Assembly: GCA_003169695.1 (NCBI GenBank)
Contig: PNAS01000067.1
Coordinates: 1 to 36,731 of the forward strand
DNA: 36,731 bases
Source: Spartobacteria bacterium
GTDB lineage: Bacteria > Verrucomicrobiota > Verrucomicrobiia > Chthoniobacterales > UBA10450
Direction of reading: 5' to 3'
Shown: piece after piece, positions 21,945 to 30,959 of the stretch
Layout: each line of letters begins with the position of its first letter
Numbering within the stretch: position 1 is the stretch's first letter
Made by a program: the position numbers and the translations under genes
The notes under the pieces: generated by a model
Database searches by the model: none
Told to the model about the DNA's origin: nothing
What the model saw: only the letters and a program-made list of their open reading frames with translations

Positions 21945-24368
21945 ATGATGACTGATCTTCGTTTCGCTCTGCGGCAATTGCGCAAATCGCCGGGATTTAC
22001 TTTTCTCGCGGTGATCACCCTCACCCTCGGGATCGGGCTGAACACGGCGATTTTCAGCTTGATCAACGATCTTTTCCTGCGCGGCCTGCCATTTCATGAG
22101 GCCAATCGGCTGGTGCATTTGTTCGCCAAACCCCCGGAACGTGACCTGGGCGATTTCCCGTTATCGGGGCCGCGCTTCATGCATTATCGCGACGGCCAAA
22201 CCATCTTCGACGGGTTCGCGGCCGAGAACGGCGTCGGGGGCACCCTCACTGGACTGGGTAATCCGGTCCAACTGGGCGTATTCAAGACGACGGCGAATTA
22301 CTTCGACGTGCTCGGGGTTCGCCCGATCCGCGGCCGCACGTTCCTGCCGCAGGAAGAGGAAGGCGCCGACGTGGCGATGGTGAGCGAGAATTTCTGGCGG
22401 AAACGCATGAGCGGCGATCCGAACGTGATCGGGCGCAGCATCACGCTCGACGGCGTGGCGCACACGATCGTGGGGGTGCTGCCGAACATGCCGGTGGCAT
22501 GGATGGGACCGAACGGCAACGAAGTCTGGACGACCAAGCCGTTTATTATTCCCGGGTTTTCGCATGAACGCATGATGCGCGGGACCGGATTTCTACGCGT
22601 GATCGGACGGTTGAAACCGGGCCAAACGTTCGAGCAAGTGCGCGCCGCCTTGCCGTCGCTCGAGCAGAGTTATCGCACGCAATACCCGGAGAAGATCGAC
22701 GCCCAGTTCGGGTCGTTGATCAAAACATTGTCGGAAGATGTGACGGGCGATTTGCGCCCGGCCTTCGCCACTTTGCTCGCGGCTGTCGCGTTCGTGCTGT
22801 TGATCGCGTGCAGCAATGTGGCCAATCTGTTGCTGGTGCGCTTCAGCGGACGCCGCCGTGAGATTGCGTTGCGCATGGCGCTGGGTGCGTCGCGCATGAG
22901 CGTGCTGCGGCTTTTTGTTTTCGAAAGTCTGCTGGTGAGCGCAATGGCCGGAATCGTGGGCGCGTTCCTGGCCTGGCAGTTGGTTCCGCTCGTGCCGAAA
23001 ATGGCGGCCAACTTTCTCCCGCTCGAACCAAACTATCATGTCGGCCTTTCTCTTCCTCTGCTCGGCTTCACCATCGCGTTGTCGATCTTGAGCGGGCTGG
23101 CCATGGGAATTTATCCGGCGTGGCAAAGTTCGCGAGCCGATCTCATTGATGGACTCAAGGAAGGCGGGCGCGGAAGCAGCGGCAGCGTGCGGCAGCAACG
23201 TTTTCGCAAAATTCTGGTCGGCGCGCAGGTCGCACTTTCGGTCACGTTGCTGGCGGGCGCGTCTTTGCTCATCACCAGTTTCGTGCGGTTGAGCCGGCAG
23301 GACCTCGGGTTCCGTCCGCAAAATCTCTGGGTCGGTTTCGTCACAATGCCGCAAGCGCAATATCCCGACGTCGGTGCGCGCGCGCGTTTTGGCGATCGAG
23401 TCGCGAACGCGTTGCGAATGATACCGGGATTGGACAGCGTTTCGGTAAGCGGCGATTTTCCGCTGGCCGGCGGGAATGGGCAGACGCTCTATACCCGGCC
23501 GGAAGGCAATGTCTTGCCTGTCCCGGAACGGGCGGCGGCCCCATCGCACGATCTCGCGCCGGGATATTTCAAGACCTGGGGGATCCCGATTCTAGCCGGG
23601 CGCGACTTTGACGAACACGATGTGGCCGATCACCAAAATGTTGTCCTGATCAGCCAGGCCGGTGCGCACAAGGTTTTTCCTACTGAAAACCCGATCGGCA
23701 AAACGCTGTTAGTCACGAGCGGAAGCGTGCCGGTGGAGATTATCGGCATCGTCGGCGACGTGCGCTCAGATCGCGTGGCTCGCCCGAACGACATGGAATT
23801 TTACCGGCCATGGGCGCAGGAAAACTTTCCCTTCATGAGCGTGACCGTGCGCAGCAATTTTAAACCCGAAGCGGTGACAAAGCAGGTGCAGACGGCATTG
23901 TCCGCCATCGATCCGACGCTGGCCATTGCGCAACCGCAATCGATGGACAGAGTCGTCGCGCAAGCGCTCGGCCAGGCAAAGTTGATGATGACGTTGCTCG
24001 GCATCTTCGCCGAGGTCGCGTTGCTTCTCGCGACCGTCGGTATTTACGGCGCGGTCGCGTACACGGTCGACCAGCGGACGAGCGAGATCGGTGTGCGCAT
24101 GGCCCTGGGCGCCCAAACCATGGACGTGTTGCGGCTCGTTGTAGCGCAGGGAATGAAGCCGGTGGTTTTCGGGTTGGTCGCGGGATTGGCCGCGGCTTTG
24201 GCTCTTGGCCGATTGCTCACTTCGCAGCTCTATCAGGTATCAGCGCACAATCCGCTGTTGCTTATGGGGACTGTCGCGATCCTTGCCCTGGCTGCCTTCA
24301 TCGCATGTTTGCTTCCCGCTCGGCGAGCCAGTCTGCTTAATCCGGTGATCGCGCTCCGCGCGGAATAA
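21945..24368 (+). CDS. ADOP/MacB-FtsX family permease without an ATPase
   Basis: An 807-residue protein with the layout of acidobacterial duplicated orphan permeases. It begins DLRFALRQLRKSPGFTFLAVITLTLGIGLNTAIFSLI (TM1), then a periplasmic MacB-type domain (about 55-260) with YFDVLGVRPIRGRTF and DPNVIGRSITLDGVAHTIVGVLP. The first three-helix FtsX domain is about 280-410 (LLLVRFSGRRREIALRMALGASR). A second periplasmic domain follows, then the second FtsX domain (RTSEIGVRMALGAQTMDVLRLVV) at the C-terminus. No ABC ATPase gene is adjacent, which is why the family is called orphan. Members are usually assigned to efflux or lipoprotein/peptide handling; the substrate is unknown. Confidence 0.93.
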   Translation: MMTDLRFALRQLRKSPGFTFLAVITLTLGIGLNTAIFSLINDLFLRGLPFHEANRLVHLFAKPPERDLGDFPLSGPRFMHYRDGQTIFDGFAAENGVGGTLTGLGNPVQLGVFKTTANYFDVLGVRPIRGRTFLPQEEEGADVAMVSENFWRKRMSGDPNVIGRSITLDGVAHTIVGVLPNMPVAWMGPNGNEVWTTKPFIIPGFSHERMMRGTGFLRVIGRLKPGQTFEQVRAALPSLEQSYRTQYPEKIDAQFGSLIKTLSEDVTGDLRPAFATLLAAVAFVLLIACSNVANLLLVRFSGRRREIALRMALGASRMSVLRLFVFESLLVSAMAGIVGAFLAWQLVPLVPKMAANFLPLEPNYHVGLSLPLLGFTIALSILSGLAMGIYPAWQSSRADLIDGLKEGGRGSSGSVRQQRFRKILVGAQVALSVTLLAGASLLITSFVRLSRQDLGFRPQNLWVGFVTMPQAQYPDVGARARFGDRVANALRMIPGLDSVSVSGDFPLAGGNGQTLYTRPEGNVLPVPERAAAPSHDLAPGYFKTWGIPILAGRDFDEHDVADHQNVVLISQAGAHKVFPTENPIGKTLLVTSGSVPVEIIGIVGDVRSDRVARPNDMEFYRPWAQENFPFMSVTVRSNFKPEAVTKQVQTALSAIDPTLAIAQPQSMDRVVAQALGQAKLMMTLLGIFAEVALLLATVGIYGAVAYTVDQRTSEIGVRMALGAQTMDVLRLVVAQGMKPVVFGLVAGLAAALALGRLLTSQLYQVSAHNPLLLMGTVAILALAAFIACLLPARRASLLNPVIALRAE

Positions 24369-24511
24369 TCCAAGCTTCCCGCGCGCGCGACAGATTAGCG
24401 GAACGCGCATTAGCTCCGAGCGCCATGGATGCCTGACGACACTCTCACCGACCCAAGCGCGCACTTCACCAAAAAAACGTCAGCGATCAAACTGGTCAGA
24501 GTGAGGTCAGG

Positions 24512-25180
24512 CTACGGCGCACCGGCCTTCTCTTTGTCCTTCGCCTTGTCCTTATTCCAAAGATGAAAGGTGTAGGTGAAAACGATGTATCCGAGAATTT
24601 CATGAGGTTTGTCATTTGTGACGTACATGGCTGGATTCATCTGAAAGTCGGGAGTGATGTTCCAGGTAAAACCGATTGTGGATGAATTGCCCGAGCCGCT
24701 CTGGAAATCGACCTGCGCACGCCATTGTTTGTTGAAATCGTACGCGTAACCAAGGATCGCCTCGTTCCGGTAACCGACATGACTCGCGCCGATGATAAAT
24801 TTGTGATGTTCGGTGTAGTAGCCCGCTTCAAGGTACGGCTGAGGATCGACATGACTGTGTGGTGACCAGTTCACGAATCCAACCGAGAGCAGATACGGTT
24901 CTTTTTGAATCAAGCCGAATTCCGTGCCGAAGATCAGCTCATTCGGTTTGAAACCCTTGAAGAGAGCTACCTCCGCCCAATTGGTCAGGCCAAGCTCACC
25001 TTGCAATTCGAAAGGATTCGCAATTCGCTCGCTCTGCGCCTGAAAGCTGAGAGAAAAATCGCCGGGCGGCTGCAAGTCCGGGGTAACGATCTGGCTAAGC
25101 CCCTTCGTAGTCGCGTGCGCTGCAAGCGGGAAGCTCGCAACCAAGGCGACGGCTAATCCGCTGAACACAATGACTCTCAT
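24512..25180 (-). CDS. Outer-membrane-type beta-barrel protein, function unknown
   Basis: A 222-residue exported protein. Residues 1-23 form a Sec signal peptide (MRVIVFSGLAVALVASFPLA ending AHA). The mature part has alternating polar/hydrophobic strands typical of small outer-membrane barrels: FSLSFQAQSE, LGLTNWAEVALFKGF, LLSVGFVNW, PYLEAGYYTEHHKFIIGASHVGYRNEAILGYAYDF, WRAQVDFQSGSGNSSTIGFTWNI, and a near-terminal strand GYIVFTYTFHLW. A Lys/Asp/Glu-rich tail (KDKAKDKEKAGAP) follows. Two members existed in this genome, since a C-terminal fragment of a close relative survives at 9991. It is convergent with the ADOP permease; the 143 bp between them hold no gene. No substrate can be assigned. 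Confidence 0.8.
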   Translation of the reverse strand: MRVIVFSGLAVALVASFPLAAHATTKGLSQIVTPDLQPPGDFSLSFQAQSERIANPFELQGELGLTNWAEVALFKGFKPNELIFGTEFGLIQKEPYLLSVGFVNWSPHSHVDPQPYLEAGYYTEHHKFIIGASHVGYRNEAILGYAYDFNKQWRAQVDFQSGSGNSSTIGFTWNITPDFQMNPAMYVTNDKPHEILGYIVFTYTFHLWNKDKAKDKEKAGAP

Positions 25181-25464
25181 GGCGCGAACGTTCTAAACGT
25201 CGCGGCATCCCAAGGCAAGCCCGCTCAAGGCAGGAGCGTCAAAAGTCGAGTAACCGGCGAGCTGCGTTTCACCGGCGAGACAGTGCAGAGGTTCAACGAT
25301 CAGAACTCAAAGACTGATCTTGTTCTTACGGGCATGCGCAAATAGAGTGCAAGAAAGCGTGTAACCCCCGCAACCCCTGCGTCCCCAGAGACATCGAACC
25401 GAACAACCCCATATCGCTTGGAAAGCACGAATCCGCTGAAGGCCAGCGAAGTGTTCCTGCTCCA
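25181..25464. other. Divergent intergenic region
   Basis: Between the barrel protein and the histidine kinase. No gene is recognised. A short in-frame extension upstream of the kinase (from about 25318) has no membrane or domain features. Promoters for both genes should lie here but none stands out. Confidence 0.4.
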
Positions 25465-27036
25465 TTGTTGGTGCTGCCTCCGGCGGCGAGTGCTTTTACG
25501 ATTTGCATCGGCATCCTGGTCCTCATCGGATGGTCCCTCGATCTTGAACCGCTGAAACGAGTGCTGCCGGGTTTCGTGGCCATGAATCCCGGGACAGCCG
25601 TGTTATTCATCCTCATCGGAATCGCATTGGCCAGCGCGCTCCGTTCCCGTTCCCTCGTCACTGGCGTCATGGGCAAAGTTCTCTCCGCGATCGTTGTGGT
25701 CGCGGCCGCATCAGAGTTGCTGGAATTCGCGGGAATTTGCCGCTCCCCGGTAGATGAAGTGCTGTTCGCTGCAAAACTTTCGGCGACACAAGATGGCCTG
25801 CCGAATCGGATGGCGCCAAATACGGCGCTCAATTTTTTCCTCGCCGGTTTGTCGATCCTGCTGCTCGATACGCGCGGACGACGTTCCCTCGGCCAGGCGC
25901 TCGCGATCTTGATCGGCCTGGGCGCGATCCTATCGATCACCGGGTATGGCTACGGCGTTCGGTCATTCAGTGGTTTGGCCCCTGTAAACCCAGTCGCCTT
26001 GCACACAGCGGTGACGTTTTTTATCCTGGCCGCTGGAATTTTCTTTGCCGTGCCGCGCGCCCCGCTGGCCGAGCCTTTTGCAACGAATGATCCGCGCGAA
26101 AGGCTCGCGCGCATTCTGCGCATTCTTTTTCCGCTGGCGGTCTTGCTTACACTCTTTCTCGGGTGGTTGTGCGTGTGGGGCGAACGCCACCAACTTTATG
26201 AAAGCGCGTTCGGAACTGCCCTCTACGCCATAACCCTGATTTTTTTGTTCGCCGTTTTCGTGCGCTGGGCGGTCTCGGTTGTAGGCAAGCTCGAAGCCGA
26301 GCATGCGGTGGCTAATGCTCGCCTCCGTGAGGTGAATCGGCGCAAGGACGAGATGATCGCTGTGGTATCGCATGATCTCTGTTCTCCGCTCACCGGGTTT
26401 CAAATGGTCATCGATCTCTTGCGCACGAAAAGCGAAGAGCCCACAGAGGAACTGCTCGGCCTCATGGACCATTCCGCGCGCCGCATGGTCTCAATGGTGC
26501 GCGGATTACTTGATATCTCGAAACTCCAGACCGAGAACATCGAGCTCGAGTTGGGAGATGTACTGGCCAGCGAGGTGATTCGGCAATCAATGGAGCCGCT
26601 GGCCATCAATGCGAACGCAAAACGCATCACGCTGCGGCTCCATGTCGCGCCAGGCGAACCAACGCTGCGCGCGGATCGCCTCCGGGTCTCGCAAATTTTT
26701 AGTAACCTCCTGACTAACGCGGTAAAATTCACGCCGAATGGTGGTGCAGTCGATGTCACGGTCGCGCCCGCGGCAGAGGGCGTTCAGGTGGACGTTAGGG
26801 ACACGGGACTCGGAATCCCAAAAGATGAGATGACGCAAATTTTTGACAAGTATCGGCAGACCACGACGAAAGCGACGGCTGGCGAAGGTGGGACAGGGCT
26901 GGGGTTGGCCATCGTCCGCGAGCTCGTATTGCTGCACGCCGGCCAGATTACTGTAACGAGCGAGGTTAACCGCGGCAGCGTTTTTACCGTTCGTTTGCCC
27001 GTAAATCCTGAGCGTCAGGATCGAACGTCTTCTTAA
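25465..27036 (+). CDS. Membrane sensor histidine kinase
   Basis: About 523 residues; the start is uncertain (TTG 25465 or GTG 25471), since no ATG precedes the first helix. The N-terminal 270 residues hold about 8 hydrophobic segments forming an integral sensor region, with no large periplasmic domain. A coiled segment (LEAEHAVANARLREVNRRKDE) leads into the HisKA dimerisation domain with phospho-His in VVSHDLCSPLTGF (His about 303). The ATPase domain has the N box (FSNLLTNAVKFTP), G1 (VRDTGLGIP), F box (IFDKYRQ) and G2 (GTGLGLAIV). It autophosphorylates and passes phosphate to an unlinked regulator, as no response-regulator gene is adjacent. Its stop overlaps the convergent methyltransferase stop by four bases. 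Confidence 0.9.
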   Translation: MLVLPPAASAFTICIGILVLIGWSLDLEPLKRVLPGFVAMNPGTAVLFILIGIALASALRSRSLVTGVMGKVLSAIVVVAAASELLEFAGICRSPVDEVLFAAKLSATQDGLPNRMAPNTALNFFLAGLSILLLDTRGRRSLGQALAILIGLGAILSITGYGYGVRSFSGLAPVNPVALHTAVTFFILAAGIFFAVPRAPLAEPFATNDPRERLARILRILFPLAVLLTLFLGWLCVWGERHQLYESAFGTALYAITLIFLFAVFVRWAVSVVGKLEAEHAVANARLREVNRRKDEMIAVVSHDLCSPLTGFQMVIDLLRTKSEEPTEELLGLMDHSARRMVSMVRGLLDISKLQTENIELELGDVLASEVIRQSMEPLAINANAKRITLRLHVAPGEPTLRADRLRVSQIFSNLLTNAVKFTPNGGAVDVTVAPAAEGVQVDVRDTGLGIPKDEMTQIFDKYRQTTTKATAGEGGTGLGLAIVRELVLLHAGQITVTSEVNRGSVFTVRLPVNPERQDRTSS

Positions 27037-28115
27037 TCAGCGCGGAGCGTTTCGGCTTCGCGGCGCCGCTGCAAATGCACCACGCATTCGATTTCCGCGG
27101 TTTGTGGGAACATATCCAGCGGGGTGATCGAGAGGACGGCAAATGGTTGCTGCAACTCCGCAATGTCGCGCGCCAGCGTCGGTGGATTGCACGAGACGTA
27201 GATCATCGTTGCTGGCGGGGAATCGAGAATGGCGCGGCGCGTTTCGGCGGAGAGACCCGTGGCCGGCGGGTCAACGATCAACGCCGTCGACGTGAGCTCG
27301 CTCTGTTGCAAAAGCCAGCGTAATTCTGTCGTGACGTCGCCTGCGACGTAGGCTTCGTTTACGCCAGCATCTTTCTGTGCGGCCTCGATTGCGAAGCGGT
27401 CCCAATCGATTCCGACAACGCGTCCGAATTGATGCGCAAGCCGCTTGGTAAAGAATCCGGCGCCGCAGAACGCGTCGATCAGAAGCGTTCCTTGGCCGGG
27501 TAGAATGCCGGCGATCAGATCGGCAAGGGCTTCGGCGACTTCGTCGTTGGTTTGCGCAAAGACGCGCGGGCCAGAATGCGCGCGCAAACTGTAATGACCG
27601 TCGCACACTCGTCCCGCGCGCAATTGCACGAGAGCATCGTTGACTTCGGGCGTGGCGATCGGGCAGCGCCCGATGTCCATCAACGTGTGGACGTCACGCC
27701 GGTAGAATCCGACGACGTTGTCTTCCGCGTGGACTGTGATTCGGTTCCGATAGGCGTAGGGCAGAGGCGAGGGGATGATGGGCCGCATGGGCGGCTCTGA
27801 CATTCGCCCGATCCGCCGCATCGCCTGTTCGACCTGCCGCGCTTTCAACTCCAGTTGATGCTCGTAACTGATGTGTTGGTAACTACAGCCGCCGCATCGG
27901 CCGAAGTACGGACATTCGGGCGCGACACGGTCCGCCGAAGCCTCGACGACATCGATCAGTTCGGCTTCAGCAAAACTTTTTTTCTCGCGCACGATGCGCG
28001 CTGCGACTCGTTCTCCCTCGATCGAGTAGGGGATGAAGACGGCTTTGCCGTTATCGCGCGCTACGCCCTTTCCGCCGAAAGCGACATCTTCGATTTTCAG
28101 TTCGACGGATCGCAT
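27033..28115 (-). CDS. 23S rRNA/tRNA uracil-5-methyltransferase (TrmA/RlmD family)
   Basis: A 360-residue class I SAM-dependent RNA methyltransferase. An N-terminal TRAM domain (IEDVAFGGKGVARDNGKAVFI, about 8-28) is followed by an iron-sulfur cluster motif, CPYFGRCGGC (Cys68, 74, 77) with a fourth Cys at about 151. The SAM domain shows LIDAFCGAGFFTKRLA and VVGIDWDRFAIEAAQ. The catalytic segment is VSCNPPTLARD with Cys309 as nucleophile, and the C-terminus has PLDMFPQTAEIECVVHL. The enzyme makes 5-methyluridine in rRNA or tRNA; RlmC, RlmD and TrmA cannot be told apart here, though the TRAM and Fe-S combination favours the RlmD/RlmCD type. It is shorter than E. coli RlmD (433), mainly between cluster and SAM domain. 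Confidence 0.93.
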   Translation of the reverse strand: MRSVELKIEDVAFGGKGVARDNGKAVFIPYSIEGERVAARIVREKKSFAEAELIDVVEASADRVAPECPYFGRCGGCSYQHISYEHQLELKARQVEQAMRRIGRMSEPPMRPIIPSPLPYAYRNRITVHAEDNVVGFYRRDVHTLMDIGRCPIATPEVNDALVQLRAGRVCDGHYSLRAHSGPRVFAQTNDEVAEALADLIAGILPGQGTLLIDAFCGAGFFTKRLAHQFGRVVGIDWDRFAIEAAQKDAGVNEAYVAGDVTTELRWLLQQSELTSTALIVDPPATGLSAETRRAILDSPPATMIYVSCNPPTLARDIAELQQPFAVLSITPLDMFPQTAEIECVVHLQRRREAETLRAD

Positions 28116-28153
28116 CGTTGAACATTCGTGTGGACAACCCGCTGCGTCGAATA

Positions 28154-28243
28154 GGTGGATCGAGCGCTCTGCGCTTCGATGCCAAAGAATCGCGGCGGAG
28201 CCGCCACTAAAAACATCGCGCGACGGGGCGCGCGATCCATCCT
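28154..28243. repeat. REP-like palindromic element
   Basis: About 90 bp starting GGTGGATCGAGCGCT and ending GCGCGATCCATCC, the two ends being imperfect inverted complements. Inside are GGCGGAGCCGCC and ATCGCGCGACGGGGCGCGCGAT hairpins. It is about 80% identical to 30419-30504 and lies just upstream of the methyltransferase gene. Confidence 0.85.
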
Positions 28244-28327
28244 GCCGCTAATACTCCGCAACTAGGGACGGTTCGATCCGCAGGTGAATGGGAGCGCAAA
28301 GGAAAAACTCGCGCACCACCGATCAAC

Positions 28328-30352
28328 TTAGGACGAAACCGACATCGCGTGTTCAATCGCGGCTTCGAGTTTTTCGAGGTTTACGGGCTTCACCAAATGT
28401 TCGGAAAAGCCTGCCTGCATGCTCTTCTCGACATCGCCATTCATCCCAAAGCCGCTGATGGCGATGCCACGAATTCCAGATGTTGCGCGGAGGTGGGTCA
28501 TGAGTTCCAGGCCGCTGCCATCTGGCAGCCCGACGTCACTGATGAGAAGATCGAACTGGCCGCGTTCGGCGGTTTCCATCGCCGAGCGCATGTCGTGGGC
28601 CGCTGCAACCGTGTGACCGCGTCGCGTCAGCAATCTTTCCAAGGCCGCGGTGGTGTCGGGATGATCATCGACGAGCAGGATGCGAAGAGAACGCCGGCGG
28701 GATTTTGAGGAAGCGGTGGTACTCTGTGCGGCTCGCTCGTGTGCGGGGACAGTTTTGATTGTGAAGAAAAAGCGCGCGCCGCGCCCGCGGCCCTCACTCT
28801 CGGCGATAAGAGTGCCGCCATGCGCCTCCGCGAGCGACTTTGAAATGGTCAATCCGAGCCCAAGACCGCCGAATCGCCGTTGAAACGAGCGGTCACCCTG
28901 CTCGAATCGATTGAAAATGCGCTTCATGATTTCTGGTTCGATCCCGATTCCGGTGTCGGTGACGCCGATGGTTAAACTCTGCGATGATTGGTTCGACGAC
29001 GAGATAGTGATGCTGCCATTTTCCCCGGTGAACTTGATCGCATTTTTTAATAGGTTCCAAATGATCTGCTGAAACTTAGGCGCATCGGCCGCGGCGTGGT
29101 GATTGTCCGCGCGCAAGTCGAGAGAGAGGCGGAGATTCTTAACGCCTATTTCCGACGCGCACATTTCCGCCACGTTCGAGATCGCTCGATGGGCGTCGAG
29201 GGACTCAAGTTGCAATTGCAATTTGTCCGTTGTGATCCTGGTCAGATCGAGCAGATCGTCGATCAGCTGGCTTTCCAAATCGACATTGCGCCGGATCATC
29301 GCCAGCGCCGCCTCGGACTCGCTCGTATCAAGGGGCTCCGTCTTGAGCATTTCCAACGCTGCGATGACAGGCGTGAGTGGCGTGCGCAATTCATGCGAAA
29401 GCATCGCGAGAAAGTTGTCCTTGGTCCGGTTCGCTGCTTCGACCGCTTTCTTTTGTTCCTCGATCACGGCTTCGGCTCGCCTGCGCTCCGCCATCCCCGC
29501 GGCGAGCGCCATGGCGGTGATGATCAGCACCGCTGTGGAACTCTGCATAATGAGAAGCGATTGATTTTCGGTTTCCATAACAAATGGTCCGAAGTTGTGC
29601 CGCGTGCCCCAAATGGCCAGAGCCGAGAGAATGAAAATACCGGTGGCAGTTTCGCGTTGGGTGAAACGGAAAGCGGTCCAGATCACGATCGCTCCGCAGA
29701 TGAACACGATCGGATAATTCTTGGCGGAGATCGGAAACCAACCACCAAAAACAATCTCGCCGAGAGCAAGCAGCAAGAGCCCAAGGAGGATGACCTCAAG
29801 AGCTTCCGCGCGGTTCCAGCGCCGGCTAGGTGCGACAAACCACAGGATGATCAAGGGTGCGAACATGAGACCGCCGGTGACATTGCCGAGCCACCACGTT
29901 ATCCAAATTGCCCCGTAGTTCGCCCAGTCAGCAAAACCGCCAAGCGCGAGACTGGTGACGCCAAGTATCGCGCTGATTATCGCGCTGGCCATGACGGCAA
30001 GCGTGAATTTGAAGACGTCTTGCGCGCGATCGAAAGCGCGAGTACCGCCGGCAAATCTAACGATGAGCCATGCGCCGCAAACCGCTTCGAGCGTGTTGCC
30101 CGCTGCGATGCCGAACGACGTGGCCAAGTTGCCCGCAGTCGTGAGATTGACGAGGAATGCGCCGAAAAAAATGGCCGGCCAGGTGCGGTAGCCGAGCACC
30201 ACGAGAGCGGCCAGCGCGATTCCCGTGGGAGGCCAAACGGGCGAAGCACTGGCATTCAGAAAGGCGAGCTTCAGTCCGAGCTTACCCGCGATGAAATAAA
30301 GGACCGTGACAACGCCGACGAGCGGGAGAGTGGAAAAACGTCGAGAATGCAT
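28328..30352 (-). CDS. MASE1-domain hybrid histidine kinase with receiver domain
   Basis: A 674-residue hybrid kinase. Residues about 10-285 are a MASE1 membrane sensor domain (KLGLKLAFLNASASPVWPPTGIALAAL; SFGIAAGNTLEAV; WWLGNVTGGLMFAPLI) with eight or more helices. A short coiled coil follows, then HisKA with phospho-His320 in MLSHELRTPLTPV. The HATPase domain has IWNLLKNAIKFT, VTDTGIGIEPE, FEQGD and GGLGLGLTISKSL. The C-terminal receiver has ILLVDDHPDT, phospho-accepting Asp606 in LLISDVGLPDGSG and Lys in HLVKPVN. The receiver probably phosphorelays to an unlinked partner or feeds back on the kinase. MASE1 ligands are mostly unknown. It is flanked on both sides by REP-like elements. Confidence 0.95.
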   Translation of the reverse strand: MHSRRFSTLPLVGVVTVLYFIAGKLGLKLAFLNASASPVWPPTGIALAALVVLGYRTWPAIFFGAFLVNLTTAGNLATSFGIAAGNTLEAVCGAWLIVRFAGGTRAFDRAQDVFKFTLAVMASAIISAILGVTSLALGGFADWANYGAIWITWWLGNVTGGLMFAPLIILWFVAPSRRWNRAEALEVILLGLLLLALGEIVFGGWFPISAKNYPIVFICGAIVIWTAFRFTQRETATGIFILSALAIWGTRHNFGPFVMETENQSLLIMQSSTAVLIITAMALAAGMAERRRAEAVIEEQKKAVEAANRTKDNFLAMLSHELRTPLTPVIAALEMLKTEPLDTSESEAALAMIRRNVDLESQLIDDLLDLTRITTDKLQLQLESLDAHRAISNVAEMCASEIGVKNLRLSLDLRADNHHAAADAPKFQQIIWNLLKNAIKFTGENGSITISSSNQSSQSLTIGVTDTGIGIEPEIMKRIFNRFEQGDRSFQRRFGGLGLGLTISKSLAEAHGGTLIAESEGRGRGARFFFTIKTVPAHERAAQSTTASSKSRRRSLRILLVDDHPDTTAALERLLTRRGHTVAAAHDMRSAMETAERGQFDLLISDVGLPDGSGLELMTHLRATSGIRGIAISGFGMNGDVEKSMQAGFSEHLVKPVNLEKLEAAIEHAMSVSS

Positions 30353-30418
30353 CGCCCACGCCTTCGGGTCGCGTTATCTCTACGGCGCTCCCAGGCGCGG
30401 TCAACTTTCGATCTCGTA

Positions 30419-30504
30419 GTGGATCGATCGCTCCGCGCTCGATGCTAAAAGCTCGCGGCGCAGCCGCCACTAAAACATCGCGCGACGGAGAGCGCGATCC
30501 ACCC
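30419..30504. repeat. REP-like palindromic element
   Basis: About 86 bp, the closest relative of the element at 28154: the same order of blocks (GTGGATCG, GCTCCGCGCTCGATGC, GGCGCAGCCGCCACTAAAA, CATCGCGCGACGG, GCGCGATCCACC). The two copies flank the MASE1 hybrid kinase in the same orientation, 2.2 kb apart. Confidence 0.85.
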
Positions 30505-30509
30505 TGCGC

Positions 30510-30914
30510 TCAATACATCCGCACATACGGATACTTTGATTCGTTGCCGAGCTCCGGTGAGAATTCCTGATATCCCGCATGGATGTACGGGACGTCGCTG
30601 GGGAGAAGTGGATAGTACGTGTGGCGAGTCGTTGGAAACGGGAACGTCAAAAACTCGAATAGTCCCGAGTGGAAGCGCATATAGCTGCGGCCCAGACCGC
30701 GCACGACGCCGTAGCCGGCAGCGGCGGAGTTTCCTTCGCGCTCATTGATTTTCGCGATCGTCGTCGGCAATTCCGCGATACCGAAAACCAGGTTGGAAAG
30801 ACCGCGGCCAAGCTTGCGCGTCGGGCCGTAATCATTCGAAGGCGGATCCTGAATATCGGCGAAGGAGGAGGTCGCGAAGCCGAGAACGAGCGTTGCGGTA
30901 AGCAAGGTTTTCAT
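30510..30914 (-). CDS. Exosortase-associated protein, TIGR04073 family
   Basis: A 134-residue exported protein with signal peptide MKTLLTATLVLGFATSSFA. The mature part starts with RKLGRGLSNLVFGIAELPTTIAKIN, continues GYGVVRGLGRSYMRFHSGLFEFLTFPFPT and ends with SPELGNESKYPYVRMY. This matches the TIGR04073 family, found in Verrucomicrobia and other bacteria with exosortase/PEP-CTERM systems. Members have a conserved R-GLSN-x-G-x-E-x-P block and appear with exosortase genes, though no sortase lies here. The role is unknown; a cell-envelope location is expected. It lies 45 bp downstream of terC on the same strand and may share its transcript. Confidence 0.88.
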   Translation of the reverse strand: MKTLLTATLVLGFATSSFADIQDPPSNDYGPTRKLGRGLSNLVFGIAELPTTIAKINEREGNSAAAGYGVVRGLGRSYMRFHSGLFEFLTFPFPTTRHTYYPLLPSDVPYIHAGYQEFSPELGNESKYPYVRMY

Positions 30915-30959
30915 GGGGGTTATTCCAGCTAACCGATTTTCGCGCCCAAATGCAACATT

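Noticed and set aside
22593..23549. 318-codon minus-strand frame opposite the ADOP permease
   Set aside because: Antisense shadow; the permease frame carries all conserved motifs.
29096..30448. 450-codon plus-strand open frame opposite the hybrid kinase
   Set aside because: It lies entirely over a well-defined MASE1-HisKA-receiver gene, and its translation is Arg/Glu-rich and featureless, typical of antisense frames in high-GC DNA.
19084..30504. CRISPR array
   Set aside because: The repeats are few, palindromic, kilobases apart and without regular spacers; no cas genes are present.
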